Assembly (NCBI RefSeq): GCF_905147045.1
Contig: NC_065898.1
Location: 5,084,001 to 5,148,000, forward strand
Reading direction: 5' to 3'
DNA length: 64,000 bases
Origin: Nymphalis io
Lineage: Eukaryota > Arthropoda > Insecta > Lepidoptera > Nymphalidae
Each line of letters opens with the position of its first letter. The stretch's first letter is position 1. Both the position numbers and the translations under genes were made by a program. This document shows positions 35,319-46,908 of the stretch, one piece after another. The notes below the pieces were generated by a model. That model ran no database searches. It was not told the DNA's origin and saw only the letters and a program-made list of their open reading frames with translations.

Positions 35319-37679
35319 AAATCTATTAAATAATAACACTAAAAACAATTAGTAAAACTTAAATGTATGTAAATGTTATTTAAAACATTCACACATTCTT
35401 AGAATATAGAATATTGGATACAATATTTAAGTGTTTTTTTAATAAAATTATTCATAAAGTTTTATTTACATTCTGCAAATCCAGTAATAACTACGAATTG
35501 CTATTGTTATGAATAAATTTATATTATTTTATATTTAATTAATAGATCAATCGTGAAAAGCGTTGAAAAGTTAATGCTTTTCTTTTCGATTCTACTTTCT
35601 TCATATTAATTGGTTTATGTTTTTATATTAATAAAAAAAACAAGATATCGGTGTCGCATAAAGCGGTCCGGCAACCCCGTGCAATGTACACGGGACCCTT
35701 TAGTCTTATTTTGAAATGGTCTGCTTCTAAAAGTCTTTCCGTGTAGAAAATTCCGATTGCTCGAATCATCCAGTTCCATTTGCAAATTTTACAAATTGTA
35801 TAAAATGGTTTGTTTTTAAATTCATTACGATTGTGTTTTTTTTTCAAAATCGCCAATTACTCAGATCCCAATATGTGTCAAGAAATATCAAATTATTTGA
35901 GAAGCTTAGGGAGTACTAAAAATTTCCATAGTTAGAGATTCTAAATAATACATGAACTTAATTACGCAAACACAAAAAGCTACACAAAATATAATTAAAA
36001 CATTACTAAATGTTATATTTAACACATTGAATGTATAAATAACTCGGAATAACTAAAACATTTCTACAAAGTATAATTAGTAGACTGTTTAATATAATTG
36101 TGTACAATCATAATATTGAAGCAACAGACATTATTCCATTATCTTGTCTAGACTGTAAGAGCAATGGTTATGATATTGTCCCAGTTTTCTACTTTAAAAT
36201 CAAAACAATTCTTTTATTTTATTTTCCTTATTTATTTAAAGAACCGTTAGGTGCCGTTGGTTAGAACAGGTGAACAATGTTATCCGAAGATTTTGGAATA
36301 TCTATACACGCTTTAAAATTGTAAACAAAAAGTGAAATATATAACTAGTTAAATAAGTATAAATTTAATTTCGTTTTTAATTGGAGATTTTTCATCTTAA
36401 AATTGTTAGTGTTCATTACCAAACATTATGGGTACATTTTTTTAACACTTTTATTTGTATAACTTTTTTTTTATACAAATAATCTTCATAATTGTAGTAT
36501 TAAGTGTACTTGTTTTTTTTAAACTAAACAATTACTACATTGGCTTATTATAAGCTTATAAGCATTTTCAGCAAAGCAATTAATCAGCTTCTGAGATAAG
36601 AAAAACAAAAATAAGCAATGTAATACTATAATGTTTTTCAAAGGGATTAAAGGTGCTAGTTATAAATTCAATAATATTATAAAAGGTGTAAAATATCACA
36701 AGCAATACGAACGATATTCAAAGGATGCTTCGGGCTATCATATCTTATAGGATGAGTGTGAAGTCCCCATGAGGACGCTGTAATATCTGATTTCGAACCG
36801 GTTTTCAAGGTCAATAGGGCGAAATGCAGTAAAACATCTGCAATATAGGAAATTGTGTAACTAGTTAAAATATTAACCGAAGGACTGTAGTCTTTTGAGG
36901 CGTTTGTATACATACTGGTTAGTAAAACGAAAACTTTAACGACGAAGTATTTAAAATGTTCGATTCCTAATAAAACTGAATGTTCTTGTTAGTTCTTCGA
37001 GAGTTTGTTAAGTATGAAAAACAATTTATTGCTTTGGCGCGTTATCGTTATTCCAGTTTTCATCTAAAAATAACTGCTTTCTTAGAATTAAGAAAACGAA
37101 GCTTGATAGAGTTTGAGGAAAATATCATGCATGTGTCATTGGTTTGCATTAAATTGGAAAATTTCTAAAGTAATCATTATACATAGAAATATTTGAAAAT
37201 ATTTAAATCGATTTATATGCATCATAAATAAAAACCTTTAGGAATCTTATATTATTTACATACCTAAATTATATAAACATGTACACTATTGTAGTAATCG
37301 TATATTATTTCACAGATTTACGCTAAATTACTTGCTTATAAGAAAAACATGCAAAATATTAATAATTTTCTATAAACTACATGACACGTGTCTGAGTTTC
37401 ACGATAACAACTATTTAACTACTGGGATTGGAAACGTTTAATGTTTACATGTACCAATTTAGGCCTCTGAACCGGGGGTCAGGCGATAAGATGGCGGGCC
37501 AGGCGCGATAATGAAACGCACACAGCACCACCCACGGTCTATTGGAAACTCCCTCACTAGGAAACAATGTTATATTTTTTCATAAGACATAGTATTTTAA
37601 TAAAGACGTAATCGATTATTAAAGAATTGAATCGTTGTCATCACGAAAAATTCGTAATAAGGTCATAAATGAAATAGGT

Positions 37680-37730
37680 ACTAAACCTTCTCCTCAAGAG
37701 AAGAAGAGGCCTGTGTCCTATCAGCGGGTT
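37680..37730 (+). repeat. Scrap of family A SINE tail
   Basis: CCTTCTCCTCAAGAGAAGAA, GAGGCCTGTGTCC and CAGCGGGTT resemble the SINE 3' end. Short and diverged. Confidence 0.45.
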
Positions 37731-37814
37731 ATTTTTAGACTCCATTTTTTTGTCATTAAAATAATTACTGTATAGTATAAAAACTGCTTCGTCGATTTTT
37801 TAGCTAAGTTAATA

Positions 37815-38131
37815 AGGTAGCAGATCCCAAAGCTAGCTCGTCCCAATAAGCTTTATGGGTTTTTATATTAAAAAATCTCAGTAGAAGTCGGGCGTTCGAA
37901 AGATGAGTGTTTTCCCGTCTCTTAGAAAGCATGTAAAGTATAGTTCTGTGCCTGAACTCTCATCGTTCATGTAAAATTGCAGTCTCGCAGATTATGAATA
38001 AGGGAATATATATAGAATTAGAGTGCTACAGAGAGAGAAAGAGATAAATAGTGATTGCGCACACACATGTCCACTATTATATCTTCTGCGCAGTCAGCTA
38101 ATCTCTGTTCAAAATGGCTGCCGTGGCCGAA
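37815..38131 (+). repeat. Old family C SINE
   Basis: The family C order is kept: AGCTCGTCCCAATAAG, TCTCAGTAGAAGTCGGGCG, CTGAACTCTCATC, then a 3' part with GCGCACACACATGTCCACTA, TCTGCGCAGTCAGCTAATCT and GCCGTGGCCGAAT. Strong divergence in the head; no B box can be read confidently. Confidence 0.62.
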
Positions 38132-38445
38132 TTTAGTCAGGATGATCTCCATCTATATACGAATAACATACATATGTATAATCTATCTTTGTCGTTTGTA
38201 TTTGAAACGGTCGTTGAATTCAATGAATAAAATATATATTTCTGGCTATAAAATAACTTTTGAAAAAACAATCCTTACAGAACTTTACTCAAGCTCAGTT
38301 TTGTATAGAAATGATAAAGGTATTCATATTTTTTTAATTTTCGTTTAAAATATTGAATTTTATATGCCACATGTCCGTTTTTTAATAAGCAGTATTTTAT
38401 CTCAACACTAATAACCTCGTAAAAAGTAGTATTAAATGCTTCCAA

Positions 38446-38779
38446 AGCCGAGATGGCCCAGTAAAGCCGAGATGGCCCAGTGGTAAGAACATGTGAATCT
38501 TAACCGATGATCGTGGGTTCAAACCCGGGCAAGCACCACTGAATTTTCATGTGCTTAATTTGTGATTATAATTCATCTCGTGCTTTACGGTGAAGGAAAA
38601 CATCGTGAGGAAACCTGCATGTGTCTAATTTCACTGAAATTCTGCCACATGTGTATTCCACCAACCCGCATTGGAGCAGCGTGGTGGAATAAGCTCCAAA
38701 CCTTCACCTTCTCCTCAAAAAGAGGAGAGGAGGCCTTTAGCCCAGCAGTGGGACATTCACAGGCTGTTACGGTTACGGT
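38446..38779 (+). repeat. Family A SINE with duplicated head
   Basis: Complete copy ending CTGTTACGGTTACGG, flanked by AAATGCTTCCAA (38434-38445 and 38780-38791). Its first 19 bp, AAAGCCGAGATGGCCCAGT, occur twice in tandem (38444-38462 and 38463-38481), so the A box is doubled. A 6-bp CTTCAC insertion-like step occurs before CTCCTC. Otherwise nearly identical to the 22388 copy. Confidence 0.92.
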
Positions 38780-39234
38780 AAATGCTTCCAATATAATACA
38801 TATTATGTTCGGTAAAATGAAATCAACAATTATTGTAAACGAGAAAAAAATACATCGATATATAGTTCTCTCACGCGAACAATCGAGTAGGTTGATAATA
38901 AAATTTGTTTAAGGTTACGATGTCGTTGACTGCATGTTTTGTAATCGTTTACTTAGCACGATCACGTTAATATGGAATGTAATTTAAATTTATTTCCTTA
39001 CAATAAATTATCACACGAGAAGGTGTAAATAACTTCTTTTGAAGGCGGGTCTACTCTTGCTTAAGTTGTACGATAATTCTAAAAATAAATCGTCACTAAA
39101 TTTGATTTTTTATTATATTAGTTCAACTTTTTTTTCTCACGTTGTTAAATGATTCACACTAGTATAGTATAGTTTGCTCCGAGTATTGTATTTATTTTAA
39201 AATTACATTGTTAGTATACTTTTTTATTCGTTAA

Positions 39235-39460
39235 AGTTAGTCCAGTGTTAGAACATTGAATCCTGCAGACCGAAGACTGCAGGTTCAAGCCTGCGAAAAC
39301 ACCAATTAATTTTTATGTAGTTAATTTGTCTTAATAACTTATATCGTTCTCATCGTGACGAAATCGGAAGATGTCAGATTAAAATGTTTCATATGTGACT
39401 GATTTTTTTTATATCTTATTCCACAGGAGACCTTAGCACAGCAATGGGATATTAATAGCT
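39235..39460 (+). repeat. Old family A SINE
   Basis: TTAGTCCAGTGTTAGAAC head, GGTTCAAGCC B box, a degraded body and a tail TTAGCACAGCAATGGGATAT. A small inverted repeat CCTGCAG...CTGCAGG (39262-39283) lies just before the B box. Confidence 0.6.
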
Positions 39461-39820
39461 ATTATATGAATTCGTTTAAAAATAATTTCAAACGTGAATT
39501 TAAAATAACATAACATACCCTTACCATTACATACCATTGCATATGATAATTAGTTGTCTACAAAACTTATTGTAATCGTTACGAATCCACGCAACTTGCT
39601 TAATATTAAAAAGAACATTTAAAAATCTTATAATTGGATTTATGCACAAATGAAAAGCCGAGATTAAAACTTAGGTGCGCTCGGGGAATAACTTTTCATA
39701 CATAATGTATTAGACGTTGCGGTGGGATAGGCGCGAGACGTAACGCTTTTGTTTCTAGGTTAAAAATACAAAAACCTAAGAATATTATAAAACTTTGATA
39801 CCTTTACATAACCGCCTAGT

Positions 39821-40117
39821 AACAGTAACAGCCTGTGAATGTCCCACTGCTGGGCTAAGGCCTCCTCTTCCTTTTGGGGAGAAGGTTTGGAGCTTATTCC
39901 ACCACGCTGCTCCAATGCGGGTTTGTAGAATACACATGTGACAGAATTTCAGTAAAATTCGATACATGCAGGTTTCCTCACGATGTTTTACTTCACCGTC
40001 AAGCACGAGATAAATTATAATAACAAATTAAGCACATGAAATTTCAGTGGTGCTTGTCCGGGTTTGAACCCACGTTCATCGGTTAAGATTCACGCGTTCT
40101 CACCACTTGGCCATCTC
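39821..40117 (-). repeat. Family A SINE with 11-bp target duplication
   Basis: Minus-strand copy from GAGATGGCCAAGTGG head and GGTTCAAACCC B box to the CTGTTACTGTTA tail. Target repeat AACCGCCTAGT at 39810-39820 and 40118-40128. Confidence 0.92.
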
Positions 40118-41139
40118 AACCGCCTAGTGCTTAAAGGTTATCAACCTGATTGGAGTTTTAACGTTGGCGATATAAATAATACGTTTTTAAAATGACATGA
40201 CAGTAGTATTATAATTTTTCAATTTATTTGTACGTGTGTTGGATGTTAACTTTTGTTATAAGTACATCGATGGATATGATACTTTTTATCTTGAGACTTA
40301 TTTTGAGACAAATCTAATTGCAACAGTTTGCTTAATGTACGTATAGTACGTATAATATATTAACAAAAATATAAAAATGAAATAGGTTTGCTTTGTATCT
40401 GCTCACTGTTTCGTCGTAAGTATTAAATAATATGTTCGTGTAATAATTAATTTACTTATATGTTGTCCTAAAAACTAGTCACTAATTAGTTTTTATTCGT
40501 CTGATGGATTTTAGTCATGCTAACAGGGCACTGATTATTTCTCCAATGTCATGTAGGATGGAAGACACGAAGGAGATTGATCGGAATGGTAGATATTATA
40601 AAATCCATTAAATTTTGAAGATAGCCATTAAAAAATCTAGCAGCCATGACAACTAGAATTACTAATATTTTTTGAAAAGCAATGTCTATCCAATCTTTAT
40701 AATAAATCTTTGCTTACTATGAAAACAAAGGATTAAATATTTTAGGGAGACATTTAAGGTTAAATAATTTTGAACTAGTAGAAGGCCTTAACCCCCTGCT
40801 CCGACACACGTGGGCGAAGCCGCTGTCAGAAAGTAGTCTTATATAAGGAGATGATTTGATCAAGTTTCGTGACATATACTTTGAAAATTTGTATAAAAAA
40901 CTAGTAAACTAGTAACATTTTAAAACTTTTGACACGCATGGTTAACTTCAAAGGACTCTCAAAGGTTAAGAGTACCTTATATATTGAACTACGTTATTCT
41001 TAATAAAGATGCTTATCTCAGTCTTAAACAATCGTGGTATTCGCTTTGTAGGTATACATTTATATTAATTTTTATTAAACGATACCTATGCGATGTATTT
41101 TTAATGAATCATATGTAGTACTAGTAATAATAATGTCCT

Positions 41140-41487
41140 CCAGACCGATTTCGGCCACGGCGGCCAATCTCAAGAAAGATTAGCCCACTACGCAGGAGAT
41201 ATTATAGTGCACAAGTGTGTGCGCACACTGAGGTACCCTCTATTCCCTAACTCTCATAATCCGATGGGACGGCAATCCGACACGACCGGAAAGAGTTCAG
41301 GCGCAGGACCAACAGCTTTACGTGCTTTCCGAGGCAATGTACATACTTCCAACTTCCAGACTCCGGGCTGCTACTGAGAATTTTCTGACAGAAAACCCAA
41401 TATTTTTTTTATTGGCCCGACCTGGGAATTGAACCCAGGTCCTCCGGGTCTGCAGCCTTATATCAAGTCACTAGGCCAACGAGTACA
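41140..41487 (-). repeat. Family C tRNA-derived SINE, near full length
   Basis: On the minus strand: CTCGTTGGCCTAGTGAC head (A box), GGGTTCAATTCCCAGG (B box), TCTCAGTAGCAGCCCGGAGT, GAAGTTGGAAGTATG, CTCTTTCCGGTCGTGTCGG, ATTGCCGTCCCATCGGATTA, GCGCACACACTTGTGCACTA, CTCCTGCGTAGTGGGC and GCCGTGGCCGAAATCGGTCT. About 350 bp. No certain target repeat. Confidence 0.9.
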
Positions 41488-41689
41488 CACTGGAACTAGT
41501 TTACACTGAAAACATACGCCATAGTATGATCAAATCCCAAAAACGATTATATGTCTGTCTTAATGTACCAAAAAGTATGTTTGGATAAAATAAGGACATT
41601 TCTCTTAATATTTAAATTATGCAAAATTATTCGTTAGTGCACACGGTTTTTTATACATATAAACGTATAAAGGATTGTCATGTCACATA

Positions 41690-41840
41690 CATGCTATTCT
41701 GTAATAATGCGTATCTAAAAATTTGAAGCATTGAATTAATGAATATTATATTGAAAACCAAATTACGGTGATACGCTATTTTGTTACTTGAATCATATAA
41801 ATGTTATAATCAATATAGTCAATGTCGCATTTAACGATCG
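41690..41840 (+). repeat. Degenerate family G repeat
   Basis: GCTATTCTGTAATAATG and AATTACGGTGATACGCTATTTTG recur from 23826-24130, followed in both places by ATGTTATAAT-like and GTCAATGTTGCAT/GTCAATGTCGCAT phrases. It is an old dispersed repeat of unknown class and uncertain ends. Confidence 0.5.
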
Positions 41841-42637
41841 CTTGCTTCGATGTATATATATAAAATATGAATGAAGTAAGTACACGTTCGAGCTTCGTTA
41901 ACTTGCTCCTAACGTCCGACTTATCAGGCCGTACGTTATCCGGGCTCGAAATACACTCGAAAATTGTGTTAACATCTCTTTTGTTACAGTGCGGGAATCT
42001 AAAGAAGGATATTTCTTGTCGATTCGAGGGAAGTTGTTGACGCCTCGTGAATTCTCGAACTTGTTAATTTTCTTGTTTAGTTATTTATTTGCTCGTTGTT
42101 TTTGAATTGTGATATAAAATGTCTATTTAGATATTCTACCGATTTTTATTTAAATAATATATATGGAGAAAAATGTTTTGCTTTTTTTATTAAAAAAAAT
42201 TATATACAAGTTTATTTATACCCTTTGTACTAAAATTAATAACAAAAGGCTGAAACTTATGTATAATATAGAAAAAGTATACTATAGGTTGTATTGTAGT
42301 GTCACTGCAAAATTTCTTCAGTCACTTGTGTGGAACTGGTTTAAAATTCAGTTGCAGTATCCGATCTATATTTATCAACAGGTGAAGCTATAAAGTATAG
42401 TTTATGTTCCAAAATACTTTTGTATCAATTTTGTTTCTATTTCTTATTGTAGACTTGTTATATTTTAGCTAAGTAAGATATTTTAATATAAAAGTGGTTA
42501 TTGGCGTTACGGTTAATTATTAACTATTAAATTGAAGTCAAAAATCGTACAAAACTTATTTAAATATTCAGCTTGGTTAATATTGTACAATAAAATTGAT
42601 AAAATTTTATAAAATTCCCTTTATTTGTTCCTACTAT

Positions 42638-43179
42638 GCCGAGATGGCCTAGTGGTTAGAATGTAATTACATTACTTTGGTATATGCAATAATGTTAAGT
42701 GTTAATTAAATATATACTTACAATTATTATGATATTTATTAAATTAATATGTAAAAAAAAAGATTTAAATTAATACTTGTTCGAATAATAGTTAGGTTTA
42801 ATGTTTCCATAAAATATTATAAAACTAAATATTCAAATTGATATTTATTAAGTGAATAAGCATGAAATGGCCCAGTGGCAAGAACGCGTGAATCTTAACC
42901 GATGATCGTGGATTCAAACCCAGGCTTAAAATTCAGTGGTGCTTCCACTGAATTTTAATGTGCTGAATTGTGATTATAATTCATCTCGTGCTTGGCGGTG
43001 AAGGAAAACATCGTAAGGAAACCTGCTTGTGTCTAGTATCATTGAAATTCTGCCACATGAGTATTCTACCAACCCGCATTGGAGCAGCGTGGTGGAATAA
43101 GCTCCAAGCACCTTCTCCTCAAAAGGGAGAGAAGGCCAGCATTGGGCAATTAACAGGCGGGTACTGTGTGTACTGTTAC
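42638..43179 (+). repeat. Composite (chimeric) SINE insertion
   Basis: One insertion unit bounded by the 12-bp repeat TGTTCCTACTAT (42626-42637 and 43180-43191). It has three parts: a family A head of about 26 bp (GCCGAGATGGCCTAGTGGTT...), an AT-rich segment of about 205 bp that is not SINE, and a second SINE with its own head (ATGGCCCAGTGGCAAG), B box and tail. The AT-rich segment plus the second head (42659-42904) matches 46663-46908 in inverted orientation at 242 of 246 positions without gaps. The SINE body beyond 42904 differs much more from the body at that locus. A fold-back hairpin sits at 42927-42957. Confidence 0.85.
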
Positions 43180-43264
43180 TGTTCCTACTATTTTCCATCG
43201 ATTCTCACGTTGTATAACTCACACGTCATAAACTAGTAACAAAACGACTTGCGATTTCCGAGCT

Positions 43265-43385
43265 TGATAATCACTACAGAATATCAAATAAAACATCGCG
43301 AGGAGAACATCCTTTGTGTATCCAACCGTGATTGGAACAATGGATTAAGCTCAGAACATTCACATCAAGAGCATAATTTACGGGA
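43265..43385 (+). repeat. Old family A SINE fragment
   Basis: AAAACATCGCGAGGAGAACAT, ATTGGAACAATGGATTAAGC and CTCAGAACATTCACATCAAG echo the SINE middle part. Heavily decayed. Confidence 0.45.
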
Positions 43386-43404
43386 TGACAATCATATATT
43401 TTTT

Positions 43405-43670
43405 TAATTGTGTTAGGCAGGTGGACTGGCCAATGGGCCACCTAATGGACTAACCATTCGCTACTGCTCATAGACATTGGAATTGTAAGAAATATTAATC
43501 ATCTTACATCAACTATGCACCATCACTAAGTTGTCCTTTGTGTATGTAGATACACTGGCTCCCTCACCCTTCAAACTGGAGCACAACAATACTAACTATT
43601 GCTGTTTGTCGTTTAGAATATACGATGGGTGGGTGATACCTATCTAACCGGTTTTGCAAATCCTACCACC
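43405..43670 (+). repeat. Old repeat family B copy
   Basis: GGCAGGTGGACTGGCCAATG, AGACATTGGAATTGTAAG, CACCATCACTAAG, TCACCCTTCAAACTGGAGCA, CAATACTAACTATTGCTG, ATGGGTGGGTGATACCTATC and CAAATCCTACCACC keep the family order with high divergence. Confidence 0.75.
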
Positions 43671-43711
43671 GAGTTGTATATTCTGTTTAGATATATAAAA
43701 AAATAATAAGG

Positions 43712-44073
43712 TCCTCCAGACCGGTTTCGGCCACGGCGGCCAATCTCAAGAGAGATTGGCCGCCAACAACGCAGGAAATATTTTAGTGCACAAGTATATG
43801 CGCGAACACAGGAGCACTCTCTATTCTCTAACTCTCATAATCCGATGGAACGGTAATCCGAGACGATCGGAAAGAGTTCAAGCGCAGGATCCACGACGTG
43901 TTATGTGTTTTCCGAGGCACGGGAGTGTACACACTTCCAACTTCCAGACCCCGGGCTGCTACTGAGAATTTTCTGACAGAAAAATCCAATATTTTTTTAC
44001 TGGCCCGGCCTGGGAATTGAATCCAGAACCTCCGGGTCAGCTGTCTTATATCTAACCACTAAACCAACGAGGC
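43712..44073 (-). repeat. Family C tRNA-derived SINE, full length
   Basis: Minus-strand copy with CTCGTTGGTTTAGTGG head, GGATTCAATTCCCAGG B-box region, and the complete body to GCCGTGGCCGAAACCGGTCT. It lies 2.2 kb from the 41140 copy in the same orientation. A 69-codon frame on the + strand is a chance reading. Confidence 0.9.
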
Positions 44074-45253
44074 AGTCGAAGTGTTAAAGATATAGAACGC
44101 TATCCAGCTGTGATATAATTTTTTTGTTATTTGTTGATTCCGAATGGAAGTTTATTATTTTATATGTACATATATGTATATATAGAATTTCAAAAAATTG
44201 ATAAAAGTTTTTAAATTAGAAAATTAACTATATTATTTTATATATTCCGAAATCGTAGATGTTTCTATAAATGTTTTAGAATTGCTTGAAACTTCCTCAT
44301 ATAAATATTTTACAAAAAATTTATCATTTGAAAATTTGAACCCTTATATAACCGTCCCATATGATAACTTATTAAAAAAACATTACGCGCATTGATGTGT
44401 ATGTATAAACCGTTAATTAATGCCACACAAGGATAATTATACTGCGCAAATTTATTCTCATAAGTGATAACGCGAGTATAAAGTGTTTATATATAATGTT
44501 TTGTTTACACGTTTCGAACGTTATGACAAGCCCCTTTTCCGTAGTCTGATAAACACACGTAAATGTTTGTATGTATGTTTGACGTTGTTTATAATAAATA
44601 ATGCACACATTGATAAAACATTACTACAATATAGGCTTACTAATGTCTTCCACTTCACGTTTGCCTTGCGTCTATGTGTAATTAATGTTTATGTGTTTGC
44701 AGAATTGTTACAGTGAGTCATTGTCTTTCATTCAGTTAGCTGACGGTAAACATAATTTCCAGCGGTTTCGAAACAACCTCGGTTTAAATACTATTTAAAA
44801 TCGAATGTTATTCTTGAAATGTTTTCGCCTACATTTGATTTCTAGGAAGCTAATTAAAGACGCAGATGCGCTCTGTACTCCAAATTATCATTTTCAAAAC
44901 TTTAACCATAGTGAAGCTGTTTTTTTTGCGGTATTTTAATTAAGCTTTTTTTGAATATATTATTTGTACAAAAAAGTTTTTATTACTATTGTATCTACAA
45001 ACCGACCTAAATTTTTTATCCTTTGCTATGTCGTATAGTTAAATAGCCTTGCCAGGGTTTTCCGTTTCAATTAAATAACATTTCATGTTTACATTGTACT
45101 ATGTACTCATCACGTGAGATTATATGTGCGAAAACGTTTTTAAATTGTTTGTTTTCTTTTTTTTGAGATAACTTCTTGAATGTATCTTCCGTTTACTCTG
45201 TTACTGGTCATTATTCTGATATAGAACTACATTTATTTTTGCATCTTAAATAA

Positions 45254-45284
45254 AAATATATATATATATATATATATATTGCAA
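45254..45284. repeat. AT microsatellite
   Basis: An uninterrupted run of TA dinucleotides of about 28 bp in AT-rich intron sequence. It is likely variable between individuals. Confidence 0.85.
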
Positions 45285-45829
45285 TAAATTCTGATATATA
45301 CCTTACAAATAAAGAGTTTTAAAAGAGTCATAAATATGATGTAACATAACCTATTCCCTCATACCAAAAATCTTCTGTCCTCAAAACCTTACGCCTTATT
45401 ACTTGACGCTGTATAAAATAGCGAATATACAAGCAGTTTTGTTCCTTATTAGTATAGCAATAGAAAGCAATATTTCGAATACGGTATATAGTTACATAGT
45501 TGGTCACGTTCGGCCTGAATTGTCGATTATTAATCATTTCGTGTATCAATCAAGACTGGGATAAATTGCTATCTTGGATAAAACAAATGTTCGCCGTTGT
45601 CGCGGTGAAATCTAAATTATGATAGCGCTCTTTGAATTATTATCAGGAAAAAATGAATAGCCGTGTGCTTTGTGGAAGGTCATCAATCTATAAGCGGGAC
45701 CGCTTCGATATTTATTGATGAAGAACTTTTAAAATGTGACACGATTTTCTGGAATTATTTGTTTCGTCTTTTTTTTTTTATTGAATTTCGTGTCCCTTAT
45801 GTGTTTTTTTTTTCTTTGTCATTACCGCC

Positions 45830-45955
45830 GAGCACGAGATGAATATTATAAACACATTACAGACATCACAATTCAACGCTTACCCAGGTATGGTACCGCA
45901 ATCTTCGTGTAATATTCACATGTTATCACCACTGGACAATATTGGCTCAGTTACA
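45830..45955 (-). repeat. Old family A SINE, 5' half
   Basis: On the minus strand the head area CCAGTGGTGATAACATG, a degenerate B box (GCGGTACCATACC), and CTCGTGCTCGGCGGTAATG are visible. No 3' half. Confidence 0.58.
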
Positions 45956-46403
45956 CGGTTATAGTTTGTACATTTTAAAAGTATTGTTGTCACGAAATTG
46001 AAATTCGTCAATTTGTCTTATTTACTCAAGCAATATTCACATTTCGATTACTCGCACGGCCGATACTATTTGCATACAAAATTAACGAATTGTAAACCTC
46101 GTTCAGTAGGGGCGGAAATTAGTTCGGAAATCAGCCACGAAACTTGGTTATGAAACTGAAATGAAAATGCGGGCGAAGAGAGTAGCGTCTTTGCAAACTT
46201 TACGAATGTATTACAAAATACATACGCTACGAATGTATATAAACAAGTATACTTATGCTACGTATTTATATAAAAAAAAGCATTCAGCATTATGTACAAA
46301 CATCAGACATTGGAAAATGTATAATACCTATTTCGCCATAACGCATAATCTTCAAATTAATATTTTTAATGGTTAATAAAATATATCTCATTTATACACT
46401 TAC

Positions 46404-46709
46404 AGTAACAGCTTGTGAATGTCCCACTGCTGGGCTAAGACCTTCTCTTCCTTTTTGAGGAGAAGGTTTGGAGCTTATTCCACCACGCTGCTCCAAATGG
46501 GTTGGTGGAATACACTAATCCATGTGGCAGAATTTCAGTTAAATTAGACACATACAGGTTTCCTCACGATGTTTTCTTTCACCGTCAAGCACGAGATGAA
46601 TTATAACCACAAATTAAGCACATGAAAATTCAGTGGTGCTTGCCCGGGTTTGAACCCACAAACATCGGTTAAGATTCACGCGTTCTTGCCACTGGGCCAT
46701 TTCATGCTT
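46404..46709 (-). repeat. Family A SINE, partner locus of the composite SINE
   Basis: Complete SINE on the minus strand, head ATGGCCCAGTGGCAAG, B box GGTTCAAACCC and tail AAGCTGTTACTGTAAG. Its head and 200 bp of upstream flank (46663-46908) form the inverted counterpart of 42659-42904. The body has a 7-bp insertion near CACATGGATTAGTG. No convincing target duplication was found. Confidence 0.85.
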
Positions 46710-46908
46710 ATTCACTTAATAAATATCAATTTAAATATTTAGTTATATAATATTTTATGGAAACATTAAACCTAACTATTATTCGAACAAGTATTAATTT
46801 AAATCTTTTTTTTTACATATTAATTTAATAAATATCATAATAATTGTAAGTATATATTTAATTTACACTTGACATTATTGCATATACCAAAGTAATGTAA
46901 TTACATTC
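46663..46908. repeat. Right arm of 246-bp inverted repeat
   Basis: Reverse-complement match to 42659-42904, both arms exactly 246 bp, four substitutions and no gaps by direct reading. The arm covers the SINE head and about 200 bp of non-SINE AT-rich sequence. Identity does not continue past either end. Confidence 0.9.

Noticed and set aside
38562..38912. 116-codon frame and its opposite-strand partner
   Set aside because: Both are readings of a family A SINE; the same peptide phrases recur at every SINE copy in the window.
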